NCBI GenBank assembly: GCA_035041965.1
Contig: JAPYMA010002638.1
Span: 1 to 64,000, forward strand
Length of the DNA: 64,000 bases
Origin: Anisakis pegreffii
Lineage: Eukaryota > Nematoda > Chromadorea > Rhabditida > Anisakidae
Direction of reading: 5' to 3'
Shown: positions 53,443 to 64,000 of the stretch, one piece after another
Layout: every line of letters starts with the position of its first letter
How positions within the stretch are numbered: the first letter of the stretch is position 1
Made by a program: the position numbers and the translations under genes
The notes under the pieces: model-generated
Database searches by the model: none
The model's input: the letters and a program-made list of their open reading frames with translations, nothing else
What the model was told of the DNA's origin: nothing

Positions 53443-53767
53443 GTTTGCTGTTGTGTCTGTTTGACGACCGAAAGCACTACCATCGTCTCGTCTGTCGTCT
53501 ACATTTTAAATTATACTTGAATCGCTTTTGTAACCTTTTATTTTTGAATAGTCATTATAAAATAATAGAAGGCGTTCATTCAATTCAAGATTACGTATTC
53601 AATAATATTCTCCCCACGAACCACATTCGGAACCTTTTCGCACATCTTAAACTGTTCCATTCTGCTTGTTTGTACAATCCGTGGGTCCACAAACTGTATG
53701 CTTTGAATATTGGTGGTGTTGAACAAGAAGTGAGGCGCAATCCTTTCTTCGTTGCTGATATGATGGC
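53443..53767 (+). CDS. Candidate exon of an unknown gene, ending at a strong donor
   Basis: Preceded by a TTTCATTCAG acceptor (ending near 53437), the frame stays open for over 100 codons and reaches a consensus donor GCA|GTAAGT at 53768. Peptide blocks: LLCLFDDRKHYHRLVCRLHF, NHIRNLFAHLKLFHSACLYN, KLYALNIGGVEQEVRRNPFF. An open frame this long with consensus borders is unusual for this AT-rich DNA, but other frames are open here too. Family not recognised; partner exons uncertain. Confidence 0.4.
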
Positions 53768-54879
53768 AGTAAGTGAGAGCAAACTTCGGGATGCATAAAT
53801 GAATAGATGCATGCAAAATGATTTCGTGAATGATATTCGATTTTCAACAATTCCCTCTCGGTTCATTCTTATCACTGGAATACATCCACACGTTCAATAG
53901 TATGATGCAGCATTTATTTTTACTGATAGTTCCGATTGATAGCAAATTCATTTTTATAATAGATAGGTCGTGATTACGTCATGACTATATTACGAGCAGT
54001 TCATTGAAATCAACGTTTTAAAGCAGCTTTCATTGAGTTTAATTGAGATGGTGTGTGTACACATGATTTTTTCAGTTCCACTGAGCACTACTACTGGATA
54101 CGTAATAATTAAAAAATTTGGTGAAAAACTCATAGGAGTTAGTCAAGAACGTAATCTTCTATCGCCTATTTATGGGATGTATTTACGAGATTCTACTGTG
54201 TAAACGTGTACCATATTCTTAAGATTCGGTAATTGAAGGCCGAATTCGGATATTCTGAAAGAAAAATACGATAAGAATCGCTACTCGGCTGAGAAATGAG
54301 AAAATTTCAAATTGAATAAAATTTTACGAAGAGGGCAATTGAATTTGATGGATATGTATGTACATGGGATATAAACAGTTGAAATGAAGAAATAGTTTTT
54401 GGTTTTTGGAAGACAGTTTGGGTCGAAAAAAATGAGTTTTTTTTTTGTAAAACGAAATCATATGTCAAACGGTTTTAAGAAACTTCGATTGCAAACATTT
54501 TTTGAGAATGTTGGGAATAATGCAATGCATAGAATAGCTATTCTATGAAGGTGAAATGGAATGAAGCATCGAAATCTATCTTACAATTAAAATAATATTG
54601 CTCGTTGAATGTATTCTGTTGCATCATTTTAAATAGTGTATGATTCAGCAACGAGTATCGATCTCCTGTCTCTATAGCATTCAAGTTCAAGCCATCTTCT
54701 ACTTTTCCAAACGTATCGTTATTTATTACAATTGCTTCAAAACAAGAATCTTAACTTCTCCGGCGATCAATTCACGAAAAACCAATATCTATAAGGCATG
54801 GTCCTGTACGATCTTAGTGCATCGTAGCATACATGAAACGTCCGTGGAGGAAAACTGTGTAGGCAGTCGAAAGATAGTA

Positions 54880-55480
54880 TAAGCACTTGTGATACGGACG
54901 GCTCTATTGATGTGAAAAACCTTGGATCTATGAAGAGTTCGAAGACTAGCGCGTGGAATGATAAGGTGGCCATCAGATGCGTCTGAAGATTATCACATCA
55001 GAGCTGTTTCGCACTAAAACTTTCAGATGGAGACTCAAGCGTTGGTTAAAAACCACCAATGCTACATATGAACTGTTTGCTAGATATCACCAATCTGTCA
55101 TCGACCATCAACCATTTCTCAGTTTCATTGTCATCAGAAATGAAACTTTATCAATGCAATATGAATGAGGCAGTCACTGAACAAAAAAGAGAAATCACAT
55201 AGCATCAACGGTATTCCCCAGACCGCTTTTCATCGGACCAGTATTTGTACTATGCTATCCAAAACGATTTCGTCGGCTTACTTTTGAAAATGATGAAGAG
55301 CAGCAGAATTGGCTTGAAGATGGATTCATCTCAAAAGACCCGGTCCTTTAACGGAGCAGAATCAAACATTCACCCAACTGATAAGGAATACAGATCAAAA
55401 ATGATCAAATATTTGATGATGGCCTGTGTGTGCATTAAGGATCAAAAATATTTGAGACTTCTAATCTTATCATGAAAATT
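54880..55480 (+). pseudogene. Coding-like fragments in several frames, unknown family
   Basis: Protein-like stretches occur in succession but in different frames and with stops between them: CDTDGSIDVKNLGSMKSSKT, WRLKRWLKTTNATYELFARY, FPRPLFIGPVFVLCYPKRFR followed by LTFENDEEQQNWLEDGF. A CTTTCAG acceptor lies at about 55027. Either a decayed gene or several short exons; I could not build a continuous in-phase model. Confidence 0.3.
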
Positions 55481-55557
55481 TTTATCTCAAAAAATTTGAC
55501 AGCAAATATCTACCAATCTAATAAATGAAGAGAACAAAAGTCAGTGTTCGAATATGT

Positions 55558-57323
55558 TAGAAAAGGGATTCTCATGAAGAAAAATTACCCTTAGAGGTAA
55601 TTTGGGGGTGTCAGGGGGTTGATGAAGGTGCAGGGAAATTAGTCTTTCGTGCAGTTATATTATGACAACGTTGGCGTTTTTTTTTCACTTGGGTATGTGT
55701 ATACGCTGTTCACTCATAGCAGCATTCGCCTTTCTCCTAATTTGTTAGTATCATGAGCTCATTTGGGCCTAAAAAGAAGTCAGTTTAAAGTAGACACAAG
55801 CATTGTGCAAAGACTAAGTCAACAGCATTTCGCCTATTTCCAGTACAACTTGATGAATCAACGGTTGTTCGCAGTGCTGCTATGCTCAAAATGTGTTTTT
55901 TTCAAACACAACAAATGAAGAGTTTCTGTTTTGCTCGAGATTGCAGGCAACCACCAAAGCTGCACATCATTTAAAAGAAGAGACACTTTTTTTTGAGAAA
56001 TTCCATTGGCATAGCGTTTGGCAATAGTGCATGGATGAAGCAGCGGCTATGTTAGGAATGAAGTCGGGATTTCAAGCAGTTGTGAAAGAGCGTTTTCCAA
56101 CTGTGAAATTCACATCTTTTCAAAATGTAACGATACGGATGCCAATCAACAACAGGTCCTTTTTCACACAGATGCTCGATGGTTATCGAGTGCTTATCTT
56201 TCACAAACGGTTATCTCGAGGGCGTGTCGTCGAGCGTTTCTCCGACCTGAGCAATGAATTTGAAGTATTTTTCAAGGCTCAGAATAAGCCGAAATTCAAA
56301 GAATTTCTGAAGGTGATGGATCATTGATACGTTTTGCGTATTTGGTAGACATATTTGAACACCTTAATGAACTCAACATGTAAACGTAAGGGAAGAGTGG
56401 CGGTATGATAAGGTTTATTGATTGCTTGAAGGCTTTTATGAAGAAACTGGAGAACCGGATAAGGAAGGCAAAGATGAACAATGCTGCAATATCCGAAAAA
56501 CTCTTGATGCGGGAAGAGACGGCGAGTTGTTACCAGAAACACAAAAAATTGAAATTTTGGACCATGGACCATGCAGCATTGGAAAATGCATTAAGGAATT
56601 ATTTTCCGGAACTGAGTGATGACGATTTGGGTTTAGTGAGGAATCCATTCGAAACGTCGTGGAAATAATCTCTGATGATATACCGAACGAATTTTTGGAG
56701 CTCAAGAATGATTCGAACACGGGGGAAGTTTTCGACGAGAAGCCTTTGTCAGAGTTCCGGCCTCTAATGATTGGATCACATCCGAACGCGTCCGAAAAAG
56801 TTATGTGGGTTGTTCCGTTATCGTTCGTGTCAACTTATTTATGATTTTTGACAATTTTACTTCTGAAAACAAAGTTACTGGTAGTTGAAAGCGACTTGCG
56901 TTGCGTTCCTTCAAATGTGTTTCTTCATATCCAAAAATCGGTCAATGATGTATGTTCTGCTTCATGCTCCCATTAAGCACAAACTTGATTCACTTTCGTG
57001 ACCTCGAAAAGAATTCCTCAAATTTTCATCGCATCTTCCATGAAGAAATGAAATTGTTGATTGATTTCATTTTTTTCACTGCTTTTCATTGTTAATTGTT
57101 GAGATTCATATTGTTCCTGTAGTTGATAAATAAAGTTATAAAAGTACTTGTCTCCTTCCAGAAAATTGAGTTCTTTTACGCCTCTGGGGAATTTGCGGGC
57201 CAGTTTTCCATTTGCTCCTGACGTTATGCGTGGAATTAGTAAGTTCTTGTAGCGGGAGAGGGAGGGGGTAATGACGGTCTGCGAAGGACAATGGAGCACC
57301 CGAGCGTGAGAACCGCTACACTA
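55558..57323 (+). mobile_element. Decayed hAT transposon of the Charlie / ZBED5-GTF2IRD2 type
   Basis: The ends are inverted: left TAGAAAAGGGATTCTCATG and right, on the other strand, TAGTGTAGCGGTTCTCACG, of the hAT 'GGTTCTCA' kind. Between them lies a frame-shifted, stop-interrupted transposase in the plus direction. Its order matches the ZBED5/FAM200/GTF2IRD2 transposase group: QLDESTVVRSAAML near 55850; MDEAAAMLGMKSGFQAVVKE at 56031; LSRGRVVERFSDLSNEFEVF; VDIFEHLNELN near 56345; KAFMKKLENRIRKAK; YFPELSDDDLGLVRNPF at about 56600; and EVFDEKPLSEF at 56720. No intact frame remains. Target-site duplication not clear (GAATATGT versus GAACGATT). Confidence 0.75.
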
Positions 57324-59621
57324 GAACGATTATGATGTGGTAGCGTAGCGAGTAAACATTATTCTTTTATCAGCTTAAACAATGATAGATCAAGGTTTTC
57401 ATGTACCCTAGAGCTCATCATACTGTTCATGCACCATCGAACACATGTGCTTACATTACGCACCATGCGTTCCCTGTGTGTGTCAGTTCCCGTTTTAATC
57501 TTAATCGTTTCTATGGAATTCAGTAAATTTCAGTTCAGGAGCAGATAGCCTTTTCGTGCATGAAATGCTCATTTTCATGTGAAATTGAGAATGATATATG
57601 ACGGATTTTCAGCAAAAAATGTTGACAGACAAATATTCACTTGATTTACTTCAGACTTAGCGATAATGACATATCAGTGTTCAAATGTCAGAAGTTCGAT
57701 GCTTATTAAATCACAGACTGTCGTCGGTATTTTTTTTAGCGCATGATGCAAAATTTCACAGACGACAATGAAATAGTTCCGGCCGCATAAAACTGTTCAT
57801 TTTGAGGCATAGGTACGAGGAAGAAAGAGTCATTGCTCGTCGTCCGCTGAAAAGATACTATCTTGCAAAAAATTATGTTTTTTGTTGAATTTTGATGATT
57901 AATTGAGGTACAGTTTCATTTAGAATTATAGTCACATCAGACACCTAAACGACCACTATAATAATAATGATAATAAAAACCAATTTCAGAACGATGAATT
58001 CTTTTGAAATGCTCCATTCTCCGTTCAGTGTGAAAAGAATGTTTTCGATATCATTTGAGATGTTAACAGCTCTCCACGAACCACGTCTTGGTACTGATCA
58101 TTTTCTGTTCACATTTATCAACGCGACTGTTTTCGTACAATGACTTATTCGAATGATTCACTTGACCTATTCACTAATCGATTCACTGCATGTCAATGAT
58201 ATTATTTAATCCCGCAAAATTTGGCCACTTCCAATATTGAAGATCGGAAAGCGATGAAATGAATCTGTTAATAAATTACGTTTCGACATTTCAAAAATGT
58301 GTCTTCACTATTTCCTCTATTCAGTCTAAGAATTATTGGATGCATACATCCGGTTATGTTATTTTTTCCATCTAAAAAATGCGGATAAAACGTGCACAAA
58401 CTCATTCACTGCAATCATTCTACATTAATCTTATTCGTAAGTAATCTATTTCACGTCTTCATGCAACTAACTCATCGTTGTTATCTCGTCGTTCGAATCA
58501 GACTCACCATTTCATCAGTTTCATTATGTCACTCATCAATTCTTTGTCAATTTGTCTTATATCTAAGGAACATTCATTTTGATGTTGATTGACACATCCA
58601 CAAAACATCCTTTGGTAGTTTTGTGGAACGAGTTGGATTTAATGTTTGTCATTAATTTCATTGCAGCATCTTCGATCACGTATCAGTAGTTTTGTTGATT
58701 TCATCTTATCTTATTGATCTTTTGAGCGTTTGCACTTTGAAATTTTTACAGCACTTCGGGTTGACAATTCAGCTTATAAAACAATCAAATGAGAAATCGT
58801 TCTATTTTATTTTTACGAAATTATCGTTTATGATTTGATCATTCTTTGGGGAAGTATTGGTTACGATTGCTTTATCAGATAGAAACTGCTATCATCCGCA
58901 AATGGTCAACAAATACTTTTCATCACGAAAATTAGTGGTCAGGGAACGTCGGGTTATCAAGCCTTCTCAATGTTTATTTCATTTAGGGAAACTCATATTG
59001 AAGGGTAGCTTGATTTGGAAGCAGTGAGGTATTTAATGTGCCAAAATAGACCGCTCTTGAGTAAAATTAAGATTGCTGATTATTCATTTAGTAAAACTGC
59101 TTCAGTCTTACAGTTGGGTTCCATTTTCGACATGTATTAACTTTTTCAAAGCATCAGGACGAAATTTGCAAAGCTTTTATCGGGTTATAAACTTTTAAAT
59201 GCCACAAAAAACTTGTCGTGTTGAAGAGTTGTTTGGCATGAATTTTTTCGGTCGTCTTCTTGAGATAATCGCTTCAGTTTCCTCATTGACAATGCGTTAT
59301 GGTCATTGAGGCAAGCGACTTGTCTTTGCTTGTTACCAAATTCTTATATCATCAATTCGAATACTCTTACTTATGAGAATATTCAGCATTCAATATAAAA
59401 TCGCTTCCCGAGCAAATTTTTCTTGCGAAACTCGGAGCAAAAATCGACCTTTACCGAGGCACGAAATTTTGGATTATCTTTCGTTTGCCCGGTCAAGTTG
59501 TCAAATGGTCGATTATTGCTGAATTATGTACCGCAGCAGTTCGTGTGCTAAGCCTAACCTTCAGGTTCGGATGCACTATGCTAAAAATTGTACATTCAAA
59601 TGATAATTGCATGCCTTCAGA
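57324..59621. other. Region without a supported complete gene
   Basis: At 57994-58143 a 50-codon frame after a CAATTTCAG acceptor starts MNSFEMLHSPFSVKRMFSIS. SPFSVKRM resembles the EH1/TN repressor motif at the start of many homeodomain proteins, but no homeodomain follows in the window. Otherwise AT-rich DNA with nothing recognised. Confidence 0.35.
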
Positions 59622-61155
59622 ATGAGCAACGTTTTACTGAATATTTATATTTGTACACTACTGCTGTTGTGCACCTCAATAAATGCGAAATCAGTGGCAA
59701 AAAACTCAATAATAGATGACGACATGAGCGCTTCTGAACTTATCGATAGTTTTTTGGAACGCGCCAAGACCAACACTGCACATCACCATCACAGATCACA
59801 CAGGTTATTTCATACTCGTACATTTTTCGTTCTCTTATACACCTCTTTCTTCCATTACTAAAAGTGTGCAGTGAAAATGTTGAATATTGCTTGGATAGTT
59901 TCGATTGTTTTTTAGTTGTGGTTTAACAGTCATCTAGAAAAGATGCATTCACCTGAAATTAAATGAAACCATAAAATCTGAAGCAAATGCTAATCTTAAT
60001 GGATGTTTAAGACTTTGTTCAATTTTGACCATAGCAATGTACCTGCGAGCTGGCGTTTCTTATAACTCAGTGCTACTGTGATCCACGATAAATTATGCAT
60101 TCTGGCTCTTTACTATTGTTGCTACGGTCACTCATGCTCTTTTTTATGTGCTTTAAGATGAACTTTTGAATTTTGTAATCATCGTAAAGGCATTCGCATA
60201 CCGAATTTTAAAAATAAATAACTATGTGAATGAAACATTGTAGGCGTCACAAATTAGCAAATGACCGTGTACACCTCGTGGGTGTGGATAAGGATGGTCG
60301 TGAGTATGTGAACTGCGTCAAGAGTGTTAATGGAAGTCAAGCAACGGTAGCACTCCCGTCTTCTGATCATATCGTTGATTCTACTGTATATTTAATCTTT
60401 CCCGTCATTCAGCTGAAAGTCTCGTTTGTAGGCGTGATTCACTACCACCATATAGGAACAGGCATGCAATGCTCAATGGTTTCTGCTATTGCTAGCAGAG
60501 AAAGAGTGATCGAGTGATGTATGTATGATGGCAGTTTTATTGCAGCTAAAACGATGCTATAGGCCACAGTTTGAGGACATGCGAGTTGGATGTTACGTAG
60601 TATGGGATGTTAAAAAGCAGTTAGTGGTTCAAGATTGCTGGGTGCAGCAAGCGGTACGAACTAAATTTCATTGAATTCTTTATTAGTGCAATAAATGATA
60701 CGAGAACTGAATAATCCCATTGAAATAATTTGTATTCTATTTGAAATCATTCATCTGATTACAGCATTCATCAAAGAAGAACCTTTCAGTCTGAAGTGCT
60801 TGACAGTCGTCAATCATAGAAAGTGATTTGAACATTTAATTAAATTCGTGATGTTAGCCAGAAAATTGAAAACGTTGATTAATATGTTAATTCGTGATGT
60901 TGTCCAAAATTGAGTGAATGTTAAAGCAAAATTGATAGTAAAAGTTGGGTACTAATGTTATCCAGTAATAGCATAAAGTATTATCATCCAGAAGGATTTA
61001 TGATAATAAGTACTAATCATAATATGTGACAGATATCAATGAATAACTGCGAAGATCGACGATGCGTTGCGAAGAAGAGTACGTTCTGCTGTTGCTATGG
61101 GCATGGCTGCAATGAAGAATTCAATCTATCGAATAATTTATACGAAAGTTTATAG
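59622..61155 (+). CDS. Secreted TGF-beta/activin type II receptor ectodomain-like protein
   Basis: Four exons, 59622-59803, 60244-60385, 60546-60653, 61033-61155, join in phase to 184 aa. It starts with a signal peptide (hydrophobic core YICTLLLLCTSINA) and a His-rich stretch (TAHHHHRSHR). The last ~125 residues carry ten cysteines in the order and spacing of the activin type II receptor ligand-binding domain: C1 in YVNCVKS, C2-C3 in RCYRPQFEDMRVGCYVVW, C4 in VVQDCW, C5-C6 in NNCEDRRCV, then FCCC and GCNEEF. Human ACVR2B has the same HCYASW / GCW / NC...ECV / FCCC / FCNERF series. An NGS glycosylation site is present. The stop follows 13 residues after GCNEEF; no membrane segment or kinase is seen in the remaining 2.8 kb. 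The ATG lies two bases after a GCCTTCAG acceptor. A soluble ligand-binding protein or decoy is inferred; alternatively it is a truncated DAF-4-type receptor gene or a short isoform. Confidence 0.8.
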
Positions 61156-64000
61156 ATTCGAATAGCTAACCGACACTTTAGGTATTTGTGGCTCGTTGAT
61201 GAATATTTCCAGTCGAAACATATTCAGATCAATGAGTTTACGAGAAATTCACTTCTGTTAAATGCGAATACTAGTGATTGTCTTCAAATCAACGTTATTC
61301 AAATTTAGCGGTCAGTGATGCAAAAGTAACATTAGAGTGATGTGGTTAGCACCGTATACTATTTATTGTGTAATGTATAAATGTTGCTTTATCTATTACT
61401 ATATTAATAATTATTTCCTGTACATTGGACAAATTAGATGTTTTTGATCTTGAATTTCATTTATCACATAATACATCATGAAACTTGGAACGATCATTGA
61501 TAGGAACGAATTCATTAGAGATGAGGTTTTACAGTTGTTTTCGATAGACTGCTCTCAACGAATCTAGTGGTTACAGGAATGTATGAAATGTCACCTCATC
61601 TAGAAATGAGGCTCATTAACGACGTTTGGTGATGTATTATGACTGATTAATTATTGTTATATGCTGATGACCAAGTAAATTGACTGATGATATTTCATCA
61701 GATTTATGATCATTTCAAAGCGTTTCTGTTTGATTGGTGCACGAATTTTAGAATAATTCAGCGCTGGAACATTCACTATTTTTCTCAATCCTGTTTTCAG
61801 TTGAAAATAAAACGGAAGCGAGATATTTGGATAAGATATAGCTCATCGATATAAACAAAAATCACCATTTCTCTTCAAACTGAATCATTACAAATTTATT
61901 GGTCAGCCAAATGTTCAGAATAAAATTAATAGTTCAGTTATTTCCATGAACTTATTTCATTAATATTGAATATGCTTGCACTGTACAATATCGTACACTA
62001 GCAGTGTGTCTGTTGTGCTTCTCATCGTTCACCTGTAATCAAATTAAGTATTCTCGAAGACCAAATCCATACTTACTGTTAGAGTCATGCATTCCGGATG
62101 ATAACATTATTACCGTTATCATAATTCATTATCGTAAAAAAATTCTCATTGGTAGAGAAATAAATTTCGATCAAAGCAAACTGAGTTTTATCATTTGACT
62201 GGTCTTCGAGTTGAACAAAAGTAATTGGGTTTTTCGAGAGTTAATGAATTGTATTTCAATTCGAATAGATATTCAGAGGTTGATATTACTCTTTTAAATC
62301 ATAAAATTATGTATATTATCCAATATTGTTGTGCAACTGTTCATTCCCTTCATACCAATAATCTTGTGCAATGTTTTACGAACCATTTCTGAGCATATTT
62401 ATAAAGCATAATTTCTAATATACCCATAATCAGTCTCTCCTAAATCGAATCGTAAAAACAATGATGGTGATCACAATAAAATATTTAGTTGATTAGTTGC
62501 TCATGTCAATAACGAGCACTTATTTGATCCTCTTCAACTTGAACACTAAGCACTACAAATTCGTGAGTCAAGAATAGTTTGTAACAAGTAAAGTGATGGA
62601 ATACTGCGATTCGGATGGATATGACTGTGGTCTGGTTATTTGTGTAACGACTTATAAGGTAACGAGATATCCAATCAAACAGATGAGTTTTATCAACAAA
62701 CATTTTTAAATAATATATTATATGAAGAATAGAAACGAAATTAGGAAAGAGAAGAAGATAAAGATAACGGTACATAATATGAATGATTGAAGAACATCAC
62801 GCGAAATATTTCTGTAAAAGTATAAATAGTGTAAAGTTCATTATAATAAAAATACACTAGTTTAATGCTTATTGATTCCTACAAATGAAGAAAAGGACTG
62901 TGTGGATAACAGGAAGTTGAGGAGGTTCGGCAGAAAGTCGGGGATTGATCAGCTACAAAATTAGTCTGTTTGCATACAACAACCGATGATGATGACAATT
63001 AATACAACAAACAAACAAATAAACAAATAACAATCTCTCTGAACACCAACATATCAATAACGTACAATCTTCTCTAACCCAATCAATCGAAATACAACAA
63101 AGTATTATACAATAATATATAATTATAATAATACATGGATGATGAAAATCAGTAAAAATTTATAAAAATAAACCAATAATATAGATATATTTATGTATTT
63201 ATGTATGTACTTATAAAATTTAATACTCTACAAAACAAAAGCGAATGCAAATACGAATGAAAACAACAAACGAATTAATTCATCAACGATGATGAATTGA
63301 ATGTTACGTGATGTTATATCTTATAATGAACGCCATCAAACAGCCAGTTAATGAATTAATCTTTAACAATAACGATAATCAAATTAACAAATGTGACTGT
63401 AATCAAATACACCAAAAATAAGGCGACCTACTGAGATGATACAAAAAATGAACAATAGTATGAGATGAAACAAATATGTGTGTATGTATGTAATAAGACT
63501 GTTGCTGCGAGTGAGCCGTGTCTAAAACAAAACAAACCAACCGACATATGTATATTTTCATAAAATTTACTGATATTATACAAATCAACATCAGAACACA
63601 TTCTTAAAAATATTCGATCGTAATCATCAACAACTAAAAACCAGTTATCATCCCATTTTCTTTGCCTTTTCTAACCACAAAATACGCCAATTTCCGATTC
63701 GTATATGAAAATAGCAAATAAATCACAACGAATGAAAGCGAATCAAATAAGGAGTCAGCCCATCTTACAACCATAATTTACGTTACTCCCAGGGGTATTT
63801 ATCAGTGAATATGATTATTATGAATTTTTTTCAATTACCACACTGAAAACGCTTTGAATATTTATTTCATGCGAACCACTTAGTAGAAATGTCAACAAAG
63901 AGAGGCTTTCAATCACGAACCTAAAATTAAAACTTGAATCAGTGATCTGATGAGCTTTTGAAATGAAAAGACCAAAGTGAACCTACAATCATCAGACACA
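61156..64000. other. AT-rich right flank without a recognised gene
   Basis: No frame with kinase, transmembrane or other recognisable domain motifs on either strand. Several AATAAA signals (for example near 61919) could end the upstream transcript. About 63000-63250 is a low-complexity AAACAAAT/AATAATATA stretch. Short frames at 62004-62198, 62506-62775 and 63403-63591 look like chance. Confidence 0.5.

Noticed and set aside
57018..57299. Minus-strand 93-codon frame
   Set aside because: Lies in the 3' noncoding part of the hAT relic, against the transposase direction, and has no known motif.
58240..58262. Sequencing-adapter contamination (AGATCGGAAAGCG)
   Set aside because: It differs from the adapter after AGATCGGAA and continues as ordinary genomic sequence.

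Overview
This is the left end of a nematode chromosome. It opens with about 4 kb of the nematode telomere repeat, C-rich strand first (CCTAAG, i.e. TTAGGC on the other strand). Behind it lies AT-rich DNA with short-intron genes, short cap-proximal 3' splice sites just before several start codons (as expected for spliced-leader trans-splicing) and nematode versions of conserved proteins. All gene models were assembled by hand from reading frames, splice sites, intron phase and family knowledge; no alignment or transcript data were available.

Layout. 1-4045: telomere array, with the array cutting straight into a minus-strand reading frame. 4253-6750: degenerate subtelomeric DNA. 6770-12487 (+): a seven-transmembrane receptor of the gustatory-receptor/LITE-1 type. 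13899-19888 (-): complete cytosolic lysyl-tRNA synthetase (14 exons, 579 aa). 22391-27777 (+): complete ribosome-biogenesis GTPase-like factor TSR1 (15 exons, 796 aa). 30863-32045 (+): MPDU1 (246 aa). 33330-34153 (+): TIMM29-like inner-membrane translocase subunit (188 aa). 36943-41117 (+): transcription elongation factor IWS1 (11 exons, 503 aa). 41.1-59.6 kb: accessory-looking DNA with unidentified or broken coding pieces, a dead hAT transposon, a long (TA)n tract and many repeats. 59622-61155 (+): a secreted protein that consists only of a TGF-beta/activin type II receptor ectodomain. 61.2-64 kb: AT-rich DNA without a recognisable gene.

The housekeeping genes serve separate parts of translation and secretion (tRNA charging, 40S maturation, dolichol-sugar use, mitochondrial import, Pol II elongation); TSR1, MPDU1, TIMM29 and IWS1 share a strand but are 1.3-3 kb apart, so they do not look like a tight operon.

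Most interesting points: the soluble type II receptor ectodomain with all ten canonical cysteines and no membrane anchor or kinase in the window; the telomere that supplies the stop codon of a truncated reading frame; unusually relaxed 3' splice sites (only 23 of 45 modelled introns end in CAG, 10 end in AAG) together with two GC-AG introns; and several inverted-repeat or hAT-type elements, including a ~690 bp foldback.
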